Source: Solwaraspora sp. WMMA2065
GTDB taxonomy: Bacteria > Actinomycetota > Actinomycetes > Mycobacteriales > Micromonosporaceae
DNA length: 64,000 bases
Assembly: GCF_030345075.1 (NCBI RefSeq)
Contig: NZ_CP128361.1
Coordinates: 4,030,001 to 4,094,000, forward strand
Reading direction: 5' to 3'
Shown here: positions 34,124-42,435 of the stretch, piece by piece
How positions within the stretch are numbered: position 1 is the first letter of the stretch
How the letters are laid out: each line of letters starts with the position of its first letter
Program-made: the position numbers and the translations under genes
Notes under the pieces: model-generated
What the model saw: only the letters and a program-made list of their open reading frames with translations
The model's database searches: none
What the model was told of the DNA's origin: nothing

Positions 34124-35284
34124 TCAGTAGCTGGGCAGCGACGGGTCGATCTGCTTGACCCAGGAGAGCACCCCGCCCTGGACGTGCACGGCGTCGGCGA
34201 AGCCGGCGGCCTTGACCGCGGCAAGGGCCTCGGCCGACCGTACGCCGGACTTGCAGTGCAGCACGATCTGCCGGCCCTGCGGCAGCTTCGCCAGGGCCTC
34301 GCCGTTGAGGAACTCGCCCTTGGGGATCAACGTCGAGCCGGGGATCTTGACGATCTCGTACTCGGCCGGCTCCCGGACGTCGATCAGGAAGAAGTCCTTG
34401 CCGGCGTCCTGCCAGTCCTTCAGCTCGCGGGCGGTGATGGTGGAGTCGACGACCGCCTCCTCGGCCTCGGTCGACACCGCGCCGCAGAAGTCGTCGTAGT
34501 CGATCAGGCCGGTGATCGGCTCGCCGTTCGGGTCCTTGCGGATCTTGATGACCCGGTAGGTCATCTCCAGGGCGTCGTAGACCATCAGCCGACCGAGCAG
34601 CGGATCACCGATGCCGGTGATCAGCTTGATCGCCTCGGTGACCATGATCGACCCGATCGAGGCGCAGAGCACGCCGAGCACGCCGCCCTCGGCGCAGGAC
34701 GGCACCATGCCGGGCGGCGGCGGCTCCGGGTAGAGGTCCCGGTAGTTCGGGCCGTGCTGGTCCCAGAAGACGCTGACCTGGCCGTCGAACCGGTAGATCG
34801 ACCCCCACACGTACGGCTTGCCGAGCAGTACGCAGGCGTCGTTGACCAGGTAGCGGGTGGCGAAGTTGTCGGTGCCGTCGAGGATCAGGTCGTACTGGCC
34901 GAAGATGTCGAAGACGTTGTCGTTGTCCAGCGACACGTCGTGGATCTGGATGTTGACGTACGGGTTGATCTCCCGCACCGACGAGGCGGCCGACTCGGCC
35001 TTGGACCGGCCGATGTCCGACTGGCCGTGGATGATCTGACGCTGCAGGTTCGACTCGTCGACGGTGTCGAAGTCGACGATGCCCAGCGTCCCGACACCGG
35101 CCGCGGCCAGGTACATCAGGGCGGGTGAGCCGAGCCCGCCGGCGCCCACGCAGAGCACCTTGGCGTTCTTGAGGCGTTTCTGGCCGTCGACCCCGACATC
35201 CGGGATGATGAGGTGCCGCGAGTAGCGGCGGATCTCATCGACGGTCAGCTCGGCGGCGGGTTCGACGAGCGGGGGCAACGACAC
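34124..35284 (-). CDS. moeZ: Adenylyltransferase/sulfurtransferase MoeZ
   Basis: 386 residues from GTG 35284, behind GGGGAG. The N-terminal ThiF/MoeB-type E1 domain (about 15-250) has VLCVGAGGLGSPALMYLA, NLQRQIIHGQSDIG, and DGTDNFATRYLVND. The C-terminal rhodanese domain (about 285-386) has DVREPAEYEIVKIPG and the active Cys in VLHCKSGVRSAEA. It adenylates the C-terminal glycine of small sulfur carriers (MoaD, CysO, ThiS type) and transfers sulfur to them, serving molybdopterin, cysteine or thiamine-related pathways. In actinobacteria it is a central sulfur-activating enzyme. It appears monocistronic here. Confidence 0.93.
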   Translation of the reverse strand: MSLPPLVEPAAELTVDEIRRYSRHLIIPDVGVDGQKRLKNAKVLCVGAGGLGSPALMYLAAAGVGTLGIVDFDTVDESNLQRQIIHGQSDIGRSKAESAASSVREINPYVNIQIHDVSLDNDNVFDIFGQYDLILDGTDNFATRYLVNDACVLLGKPYVWGSIYRFDGQVSVFWDQHGPNYRDLYPEPPPPGMVPSCAEGGVLGVLCASIGSIMVTEAIKLITGIGDPLLGRLMVYDALEMTYRVIKIRKDPNGEPITGLIDYDDFCGAVSTEAEEAVVDSTITARELKDWQDAGKDFFLIDVREPAEYEIVKIPGSTLIPKGEFLNGEALAKLPQGRQIVLHCKSGVRSAEALAAVKAAGFADAVHVQGGVLSWVKQIDPSLPSY

Positions 35285-35443
35285 GGTGAACTCCCCGGGA
35301 TCGGCAATGCTGGCTGCGCTATTGTTGCTCGCTCCGCGCCGACTCGGCCATGAGTAGCGACACCGCCCGCCATCCGGGATCCGGGAATAGCCGTTCCCCG
35401 TGCGGATCGGCACCTGGCACTGTCGCCCGGTCACGGTCATCGG

Positions 35444-36334
35444 TCAGGTCATCGGTGGTCCGGTGTACCGCTCGCCGTCCAGGTACGGCCAGCCGTTGGC
35501 CACACAGCCCTGCATCCCGTACGTCTGCTGCTGCATCACCGGAGCGGGGCGGCCGGGTGCCGGGCACAATTCGTGGCCCATGCCGAACTGGTGACCGACC
35601 TCGTGGTTGATCACGTAGGCGCGGTACTCGGCGAGTGTCCCGTCGTAATGCGGCACCGCCTCCAGCCAACGTGCCAGATTGATAATCACCTGACCGGGCA
35701 GCCGGCACGAGGTGTACTTCTCGGTGGTCAGCCCACCGAGCGCGCACATCTGCTCCGAGGTGCCCGGGGTGGCCAGGTAGATGGTGAACTCGGCGGCGTC
35801 GACCCGGGACACCCGCTGCAGCCGGAACTGCCGGGAGGCGATCCAACTGCGTCCGTCGCCGAGCGTCGCGTCGACGATCGCCGCGAACTCGTCGACGCGC
35901 TGACCGGTCCCGTCCTCGACGGCGACCCGGAACCGGCGGAGTTCCCCGGCCCAGCCGAGCAGCGGGCCGGTTCCGGTGAGGTAGCCGAACGTACCCGGCC
36001 CGGTCTCCGGGTAGCTGGCTGGCGACGGGGCCGGTGGCAGACCGGCGCCGTCCGACGGTGCGCTGCCGGCGGGTGCCACCCCGCCGCCGGGGCCGGGCTC
36101 GTGTACCGCCGCCGCCAGCAGCCCGGTGGCGCCGGAACCGGCTCGTAGGACGTCGGTGACGATCAGCGCCGCCGCCATCGTCACCAGGATGAGTGCCCCG
36201 GCCCGGCGACGTCGGCGACGCGCCGCCCGTCGACGCTCCGGCCGGTGATCCCGCTGACGGTCCGGCCCCTGGCGGTCCGGCCGGTTGCCCGGCCGGCGGT
36301 CCGGCTCCTCGGTGACTCGTCGTCGGTCGTGCAT
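35444..36334 (-). CDS. DUF3152 protein, membrane-anchored putative zinc metalloprotease
   Basis: 296 residues from ATG 36334. A basic cytoplasmic tail (HRPERRRAARRRRRRAG) is followed by one membrane segment (ALILVTMAAALIVTDVL), so the rest is extracytoplasmic. A Gly/Pro linker precedes the DUF3152 domain. It contains FRVAVEDG, SWIASRQFRLQRVS and a zincin-like YVINHEVGHQFGMGHELCP (HExxH), with conserved cysteines (MCAL, TSCR, GCVA). DUF3152 is restricted to actinobacteria and has no proven substrate. A second DUF3152 gene follows it in tandem at 36543. Confidence 0.88.
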   Translation of the reverse strand: MHDRRRVTEEPDRRPGNRPDRQGPDRQRDHRPERRRAARRRRRRAGALILVTMAAALIVTDVLRAGSGATGLLAAAVHEPGPGGGVAPAGSAPSDGAGLPPAPSPASYPETGPGTFGYLTGTGPLLGWAGELRRFRVAVEDGTGQRVDEFAAIVDATLGDGRSWIASRQFRLQRVSRVDAAEFTIYLATPGTSEQMCALGGLTTEKYTSCRLPGQVIINLARWLEAVPHYDGTLAEYRAYVINHEVGHQFGMGHELCPAPGRPAPVMQQQTYGMQGCVANGWPYLDGERYTGPPMT

Positions 36335-36542
36335 CGTGGCCCGCCCCTCATGGCGTGCTTCGCCACCCGCGCCGGTCGGACTGGTGCACGACAGGGGGCG
36401 AACCGGCGCGAATCCCTGGCCTGACCTGCCCAGATTGTCACGGCATGTCGGTAAGGCCCGAACGACGCGCGGGGACCATCGGTTCAGGGATTCAATCCGA
36501 CCGTACGCCCCGTGTCCTCCGACGATCCGCCGAGCGGCCCGC

Positions 36543-37460
36543 TCACAGCGGCGGACCGGCGTACCGCTCACCGGCCAGGAACGGCCACGGGTTGGCCACA
36601 CATCCGTTGAGGAACAGCGTCTGCGGCATCATCACCGGGGCCGGCTCGCCCTCACCCGGACAGCGCTCGTGGCCGTGGCCCAGCTCGTGGCCGACCTCGT
36701 GATTGATCACGTACGCCCGGTAGACGTCGAGCGGGACCTCACCGCTGACGTAGTGGTCGACCGAGAACCGCCAGCGGTCCAGGTTGATGATTGCCTGGCC
36801 CTGCGCCCGACACGAGGTGTACGGCTCGCCGTCGATCCGTATGTCCACCCAGCCGGCCTGGCACATCCGGGCGGCGGTCTGCGCCGTGGCCAGGTAGACC
36901 GTGAAGTCGTGGCCGGCCTGGTCCGGCACCCGCTGCAGGCGCAGCTGACCGCCGCCGATCCAGCTCCGTTCGTCGGAGAGCAGCTTCTCCACCGCGTCAC
37001 CGAACGCCTCGACGTCCTCCTCGGAGCCGATCTCCACGGCCACCCGGTAGCGGCGCAGGGTGCCGGACCGGCCAGCGATCTTCCCCTGCTTGGTGCTGAA
37101 GTCGAACTCGCCGCTGCCGGCCGACGGTGCCGTGCCGGACAGCCGCAGCACCGGCGCGGGTGGCGCGGTGGTCGGTGGCGGGCCGGTCGTCGGGGGCGGT
37201 TCGGCGCTGGGTGTCGCCGCCGTGGTGTCGCCGGGTGGCGCGGCCACCGCGTCCCGATCGCCGCCCACTCCGACCCGGGGCAACGCGAACCCGATCGCCG
37301 CCAGCCCGAGCACGGTCACCAGCACCGCCGCCAGCACCGGCCACCGCAGCTGCCGCCGACGGGTACGCGACGCATCCCGCCGCTGCCGGCGGTGCGCCGA
37401 CCGGCTCCGTGCCCCGGACGGGTGGTCACGGCGGGTCGGGCGGGTACGGCGGTCGGACAT
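36543..37460 (-). CDS. DUF3152 protein, second tandem copy
   Basis: 305 residues from ATG 37460. It has the same architecture as the copy at 35444: a basic N-terminus, one membrane anchor (WPVLAAVLVTVLGLAAIGFA), a Pro/Thr-rich linker, then DUF3152 with YVINHEVGHELGHGHERCP as the HExxH zincin motif and the end GCVANPWPFLAGERYAGPPL. Shared stretches such as YRAYVINHEVGH show recent common ancestry, while the linkers differ completely. It is upstream of the first copy on the same strand, 208 bases apart, so each may have its own promoter. Probably a cell-surface protease; substrate unknown. Confidence 0.88.
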   Translation of the reverse strand: MSDRRTRPTRRDHPSGARSRSAHRRQRRDASRTRRRQLRWPVLAAVLVTVLGLAAIGFALPRVGVGGDRDAVAAPPGDTTAATPSAEPPPTTGPPPTTAPPAPVLRLSGTAPSAGSGEFDFSTKQGKIAGRSGTLRRYRVAVEIGSEEDVEAFGDAVEKLLSDERSWIGGGQLRLQRVPDQAGHDFTVYLATAQTAARMCQAGWVDIRIDGEPYTSCRAQGQAIINLDRWRFSVDHYVSGEVPLDVYRAYVINHEVGHELGHGHERCPGEGEPAPVMMPQTLFLNGCVANPWPFLAGERYAGPPL

Positions 37461-37574
37461 CGCTGACCAGCGTGCCACAGCCGACGCCGGTCCGGGCACC
37501 CCGGACCGGCGCGTCGGTCCGGGCACCCCGTCCCGCCGACCGGGCCACTGAGCGACCAGTCAGCCCGCCGGACG

Positions 37575-37653
37575 GTGCCGATCAGGCCGCAGGACCGTGC
37601 CGAGCAGGCCGCGGATGCGTGCCGAGCAGGGGCGGTGGCCGTGCCGATCAGGC
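37575..37653. repeat. Degenerate 21-23 bp tandem repeat
   Basis: About four imperfect copies of a unit reading GTGCCGAKCAGGCC plus a variable tail lie head to tail (starts near 37575, 37596, 37618 and 37640). They lie in the gap between the second DUF3152 gene and the large disordered-protein gene, and just enter the 3' end of the latter. They are probably a slippage-prone repeat at the gene end. Confidence 0.55.
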
Positions 37654-40600
37654 CAGCAGAGCGTCCAGTCGCCGGTTGACGGCGGCGAGTGTGGCTCTCA
37701 CCACAGCCTGCCGCGGATCCCCCGAGACGACCGCCGAACCGGCCAGCTGCTCCACCCAGCCACCACAGGCGAGCAGTACGACGACCACCGCCACCTCGCA
37801 GCCGCCCATCGGCACCACGGCCGCGTGCTCGACGATGCACCGTCCCCGGTCCGCCGCGCCGGCCGGGCCGGTCAACAGCTTCTCGATCGACGAGGCGGCG
37901 GCCACCGCGCACAACCGCAGCACGTACCCGTCGACCGCCGGCCCGGTCGCCACACCGGACGTGGTCCGCTGGCCGGCGGTCAGTCGCACCTCGACGGTGG
38001 CGTCCACGCCGAACGTGCTGACCTGCACATGGTCCAGCACGACCCGGGGGCCGGGCCGACCACCCGGGTTCAGCGGCCGGGGCGGCCCGCTCTCCGGCGC
38101 GGTGCCGCCCGGCTCCACGCACGGCACAGCGGATGTCGCGGCGGTCGCGCCCGCGCCCGCGTGCCGGGGCGGCGGATCGTCCTGGCCGGGGCGGGGACCC
38201 AGCGGCTGTCGGCGGCGGCGCGGTACGTCCGCCGGTTCCGGGGCGACCCAGCCAGGTACGCCACCCGGAGCCGTCAACGGCGGAGCTGTCGAGCCCGGCG
38301 GCCGACCCGGCGCCGGCAGATCGGCGCGGCCGGGCAACGCCGGCAGCCCGTGGTCGGGTTCGCCACCCGGCAGGTTCTGCGGGGCCGCCGCCAGGCCCAT
38401 CCGTTCCTGGAGCAGCCGCGCCACCAACCGGCTCACCTCGGCCGGGTCGGCACCCTCGGACAGGTCGAGCCGGAGGCTGTGGGCACCGGCGTCGGTGGTC
38501 CGCAGCGAGGCGTCGCGGACTCCGCCGACGCCGCGTACCGCTGCCAGGATCGCTCCGACGTCGAAGCCTTCCGGCCGCTCCTGCGGCTGGTCGACGACGT
38601 CGCCGCGGCGCAGGTGGGACGCGATCCGCGCGAGTTCCGGCGTCTCCGCCGCGTGTTCGACCGGCGGCAGTTGCTGCGGCACGGTCGGCACGTCCGGGTC
38701 GGCGGGAACCCGCTGCGGCAACGAGTCCAGCGCGGCAGCCGCGATGGGGGTGGTGGACAGATCCGCCGGGTGTTCGACCGGCGGCAGCGCACCACCGGCC
38801 GGCTCGGCGGTGGCCGGTGCCCCAGGCGGCTCCGCGGGGACCGACGCACCAGTCGGCCCGGACACCGTTGCCTCGCCAAGCTCGTCGTCGGCGCGGCGGG
38901 AAACCGCCCGGCGGCGGGGCATCAGGCCGTCGGCGTCCCCGCCGCTGTCACCCTGGCCGGGCCGCCCCGGTCCGTACTGCCCGCCGGCGGGAGCCGTCGG
39001 CTCGTACTGCTCGGCGGGAGCCGTCGGCTCGTACCGGGGCTGGCCACTGACCGGCCGGTACCCGGCGGCCTGGCCCAGGTCGGCCGGGCGGTCGGGACGC
39101 CACGGCAGCTCCTCCGGCACGGTCGGCGGATCCGGCATCGCCCAGCCCGACTCACCGCTCGCCGCGCCCGGCCAGCCACTGCGGTCGTCGCCGCCCCAGC
39201 TCGGTGGTGGCGGACCGGACCAGCCGCTGTCAGCCGGGGCGGTCCGGTCGTCGGACCAGCCCGACGGCTCGGCGTCGTCCCGTTCCACCGGGCCGCTCGG
39301 CCCACCGGCGGCTTCTGCCGCCCACACCTGACCGCCAGAGTCCGTAGCCGCCCAGCTCGAATCGGTCGGCCCGTCCGTCCAGCCCGGCTCCGGCGCCGGC
39401 CAGCGCTGCCCGTACGACCAGTCCGGCTCACCGGCCGGGGGCCCGGACGCCGGCCCGGATGGCGACCCCTGGCCACGCTGGGTCCGATCGCCCGGCACGT
39501 CGTCAGCGGGCCGGTCCCAGGCGGCGGAGCTGGTCGGTCGTGGCCATTCACCGGTGGCGCTCTGTCGGTGCCACTGGTCAGCGGCCGGTGCGGCGCTGGT
39601 CGGGACCGGCCGTCGCAACTCGTCGGCGGTGCCGGGCCGGGGCCATTCGCCGGTCACCTGCCGGGACCACGGCCCGCCAGCACCTGGACCGGGCCGTTCG
39701 CCGGTCGGCTGCCGGAGCGGACCAACGTTGGACGGCTGCCCGGCGGGCTGCGGCGGTGTGGGGGCGAAGTCGTCGCGCCGGGCAGGTTCGTCACGTCCGG
39801 CTGCGTCCGCCGTACGGCCGGCGGGGCCGGCAGCGGACCGGTCGGCCGGCGTACCCGGGAGGCCGGACCGGTCGGGCGACATCCCGGACCGGTCGGGCGG
39901 GAGGGCTGGCCGGTCTGGCCGGTCGGGCGGGAGGTCGGACTGCGCGGAGCGCTGCCGGTCAGGCTCGACCGGGCGGTCGTCGGGCTCGGATCGTTGCGCG
40001 CCCGGCCGACCGGTCGGCGGCGGCTGGAAGCCCGGTGGGGTGCCGGGGCGGGCCGGCCGGGCCGGCGACACCGGTGCCGCCGAGGCCACCGGCACCGCGC
40101 GCAGCGGCGCGGTCGGCACTACCCGGGCCGTCTCCTGCCAGCGCGGCGGCGGGTTGACCGGCGTCGGGGTCGGGCGTGGGTTGTCACCGCCACGACGCTC
40201 GGCCGAGCCACCGGGTGGGGTGGGGTCGTCCGCAGGTCCACCGGCCATCCTGGCGGTCGGCTCGTTGTCGGCCCGTCCGGTGTCCACGCCGCCCGGCTGG
40301 ATCGACTCACCGGCCGGCGCGGGGCGTGGGGTCGGCACCACGGTCTCGGCCGGCCCGGAGACCGGCCGGCCGTTGACGGCTGTGGCACGGCCGTTGTCGG
40401 CGCTGCGGGAACCACGGGTGACTGAGCCGCCGCGCGGAGTCCGGGTGAACGGCAGCACCTCGGCGTACCGGGACGGCGGGTCAGCCCAGTGCGGGCCGCT
40501 CACCGGTTCGTCGCGGGCGCCCCAGCCGGCATCGGCGCGGTCGGCGTCCGGCCCGACACCGGAGCCGTCCGACCACCGGGTCGGCGACCCCGTCCAACTG

Positions 40601-40689
40601 CCCATGCCCTGGTCACGACGGTCTCGCGGATCCGCTCCGCCGTCCTCTGGTCCCGGTGCGGCCCCGCGGGGTTCACCTGATTCGTCCAC
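37648..40689 (-). CDS. Very large Pro/Gly/Asp-rich disordered protein with a conserved-looking C-terminal domain
   Basis: 1013 residues from GTG 40689, chosen because GAGGAG precedes it and upstream in-frame sequence looks non-coding. Roughly residues 1-690 are low complexity, rich in Pro, Asp, Arg, Gly and Trp, with recurring VTGEWPRP- or SATGEWPRP-like pieces. The C-terminal 300 residues are folded-looking: DVGAILAAVRGVGGVRDASL, LRLDLSEGADPAEVSRLVARLL, and near the end VVLDHVQVSTFGVDATVEV, followed by VDGYVLRLCAVAAASSIEKLL. No membrane segment or enzyme motif is seen. I do not recognise a family. It may be a cytoplasmic scaffold or regulator. Confidence 0.7.
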   Translation of the reverse strand: MDESGEPRGAAPGPEDGGADPRDRRDQGMGSWTGSPTRWSDGSGVGPDADRADAGWGARDEPVSGPHWADPPSRYAEVLPFTRTPRGGSVTRGSRSADNGRATAVNGRPVSGPAETVVPTPRPAPAGESIQPGGVDTGRADNEPTARMAGGPADDPTPPGGSAERRGGDNPRPTPTPVNPPPRWQETARVVPTAPLRAVPVASAAPVSPARPARPGTPPGFQPPPTGRPGAQRSEPDDRPVEPDRQRSAQSDLPPDRPDRPALPPDRSGMSPDRSGLPGTPADRSAAGPAGRTADAAGRDEPARRDDFAPTPPQPAGQPSNVGPLRQPTGERPGPGAGGPWSRQVTGEWPRPGTADELRRPVPTSAAPAADQWHRQSATGEWPRPTSSAAWDRPADDVPGDRTQRGQGSPSGPASGPPAGEPDWSYGQRWPAPEPGWTDGPTDSSWAATDSGGQVWAAEAAGGPSGPVERDDAEPSGWSDDRTAPADSGWSGPPPPSWGGDDRSGWPGAASGESGWAMPDPPTVPEELPWRPDRPADLGQAAGYRPVSGQPRYEPTAPAEQYEPTAPAGGQYGPGRPGQGDSGGDADGLMPRRRAVSRRADDELGEATVSGPTGASVPAEPPGAPATAEPAGGALPPVEHPADLSTTPIAAAALDSLPQRVPADPDVPTVPQQLPPVEHAAETPELARIASHLRRGDVVDQPQERPEGFDVGAILAAVRGVGGVRDASLRTTDAGAHSLRLDLSEGADPAEVSRLVARLLQERMGLAAAPQNLPGGEPDHGLPALPGRADLPAPGRPPGSTAPPLTAPGGVPGWVAPEPADVPRRRRQPLGPRPGQDDPPPRHAGAGATAATSAVPCVEPGGTAPESGPPRPLNPGGRPGPRVVLDHVQVSTFGVDATVEVRLTAGQRTTSGVATGPAVDGYVLRLCAVAAASSIEKLLTGPAGAADRGRCIVEHAAVVPMGGCEVAVVVVLLACGGWVEQLAGSAVVSGDPRQAVVRATLAAVNRRLDALLA

Positions 40690-40841
40690 CGTGCGCTCCT
40701 CGGTCGCCCCCGCTGAGGCTACCGTGTGCTGACAGTGGCGATAAGTTGCAACGTCGGGCCAATTGACCGGCCAGGTGATATGCACTGATCGTTTCGTTTC
40801 TTCGCCGACCAGATGGCCGCGACCGGACTCGGAGGTTCGAC

Positions 40842-41480
40842 ATGACCGCTGCGTCGAGCGACGCACAGACAAGCGGCCGACCGGCCCGGATGCCACGGTC
40901 CGCCCGCCGCAAGCAGCTGCTCGCCGCCGCCCAGGAGGTGTTCGTCGCACAGGGTTACCACGCGGCGGCGATGGACGACATCGCGGAGCGGGCCGGCGTG
41001 TCGAAGCCGGTGCTCTATCAGCATTTTCCGGGCAAGCTGGAGTTGTATCTGGCGCTGCTCGACACACACTGCGACGCCATCATCGCCAAAGTCGCCGCCG
41101 CGATGGCCGCGACCACCGACAACAAGGAACGGGTCAGCGGGGCGGTGCAGGCCTACTTCGACTTCGTCGACGAGGAGAGCGGCGCCTTCCGGCTGGTCTT
41201 CGACTCCGACCTGCGCAACGAGCCGCTGGTACGGGCCCGGGTGGAACGCGTCGAACGGGAGTGCATCGCGTCGATCACCGACACCATCATCTCGGACACC
41301 GGGGTGAGCCGGTCCCGGGCCGAGCTGCTCGCCTCCGGGCTGGTCGGCGCGGCCGAGACCGCCGCCCAGTTCTGGCTGGCCGGCGGTCGACAGGTGCCCA
41401 AGGACGAAGCCGAGTCGTTGCTCGCCGCACTCTCCTGGCGGGGCATCGCCGGGTTCCCGCTGCAGGGTGAGGCATCCTGA
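40842..41480 (+). CDS. TetR-family transcriptional regulator
   Basis: 212 residues from ATG 40842. HTH: SARRKQLLAAAQEVFVAQGY, then AAMDDIAERAGVSKPVLYQHF and a following LELYLALL helix. The effector domain contains YFDFVDEESGAFRLVFDSDL, characteristic of a TetR subgroup widely conserved in actinobacteria next to the DUF3107 gene. It is followed 66 bases later by the DUF3107 gene on the same strand, and divergent from the large disordered-protein gene, whose promoter region it may also control. The ligand is unknown. Confidence 0.88.
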   Translation: MTAASSDAQTSGRPARMPRSARRKQLLAAAQEVFVAQGYHAAAMDDIAERAGVSKPVLYQHFPGKLELYLALLDTHCDAIIAKVAAAMAATTDNKERVSGAVQAYFDFVDEESGAFRLVFDSDLRNEPLVRARVERVERECIASITDTIISDTGVSRSRAELLASGLVGAAETAAQFWLAGGRQVPKDEAESLLAALSWRGIAGFPLQGEAS

Positions 41481-41546
41481 CCACAGCGCGTCCGCATCGG
41501 CTAACCTTCGCGTTGGCGTTGTTTTCGCCCACCTCAAGGAGGACCC

Positions 41547-41771
41547 GTGGAGGTCAAGATCGGCGTGCAGTACGCGCCGCGCGAGCTCGTTCTGGACAGT
41601 GCCCAGTCACCGGCTGAGATCGAGCAGATCGTGACCCAGGCAATCACGACCGAGGGGACTCTGTCACTCACCGACGAGCGCGGCCGCCGGGTCATCGTCC
41701 CGGTCAGCAAGATCGCGTACGTCGAGATCGCCGAGGCCGCTCCCCGTTCGGTCGGCTTCACCGTCCGCTGA
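41547..41771 (+). CDS. DUF3107 family protein
   Basis: 74 residues from GTG 41547, with AAGGAGG 7-8 bases upstream. The sequence MEVKIGVQYAPRELVLDS through KIAYVEIAEAAPRSVGF is a full-length DUF3107 protein, a small actinobacterial family with an alpha/beta fold and no assigned biochemical role. The gene order TetR - DUF3107 - (leader) - DEAD-box helicase is conserved in related genomes as far as I recall, suggesting a shared housekeeping context. No catalytic residues are evident. Confidence 0.9.
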   Translation: MEVKIGVQYAPRELVLDSAQSPAEIEQIVTQAITTEGTLSLTDERGRRVIVPVSKIAYVEIAEAAPRSVGFTVR

Positions 41772-42435
41772 CCTGGCCGGACCGGCCCCGAAGCTGCCGA
41801 GTCGGCCGCCGGCTCCCAGGGCCGACCGCACCGATCCGGATCGGTTCAGCCTGATCCGGATCGGTCCGCCCGGATCACCCGCCAGATCACCGCGCCGGTC
41901 GCGACCGCGGCCCGGTCGCGACTCCTTCGGCCGACACCGTTGACGACCGTGCCGTTCGTCACTGCCGCCGTGCCCGCACCACCCCGGCGGCGTGACAAGA
42001 ACCACAGCTGAGTCGTCGGTCCGGCCGCCGTCGCCGAGGATCTCCACGTCTGCGCGGACCGTCAGCTACCATGGTCAGCAATGCTGCGGCCGTCGAGGAT
42101 GCTCGAGCGGGGTTCGCGGCGCGCGTGCGGCCCGCGACCTGTCGATCGCGTGTGGCCAGCGCCGTCAACTGACGCACTGCGGCACGCCGCAGACAACGCG
42201 TCGCCCCGGCATCGCGGCGGCACTTCGCAGCACCCGCACCGCACCGACACGACGTCGGTGCCGACGACCATCGGACGCGCCGGCTCGGCGCGCCGCACAA
42301 CCGGCGCCCTTCTGGCACCGACCACAACCGGCGCGCACCCTGCGCGCCGCACAACCGGCGCCGTCGCGGCGCCGCATCCGACACGCGCCCTCAGGAACAG
42401 GCGGGGCGCACCACGAGAGGCACCCCCGACACCTG
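41772..42435 (+). other. Long region upstream of the DEAD-box helicase with direct repeats
   Basis: 664 bases without a convincing gene. GATCCGGATCGGT occurs twice near 41833-41865. A 21-base sequence GCGCGCCGCACAACCGGCGC(C) is repeated exactly at 42288-42308 and 42342-42362, and other pieces of it recur between. Several stems can form in the last 200 bases. The position suggests a long, structured 5' leader of the helicase mRNA, as known for cold-induced RNA helicase genes in other bacteria; this is inference. The in-frame extension of the helicase through this region has repeat-driven composition and is not supported as protein. Confidence 0.45.

Noticed and set aside
37597-40425. Plus-strand 942-codon open frame opposite the large disordered protein
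   Set aside because: The minus-strand frame has a good RBS, folded-looking C-terminus and proper start; the plus frame is Arg/Gly-rich antisense sequence with no domain.
41992-42435. N-terminal extension of the DEAD-box helicase
   Set aside because: The extension is repeat-derived Arg/Thr/Pro sequence without domain features; ATG 42436 begins a normal helicase N-terminus.
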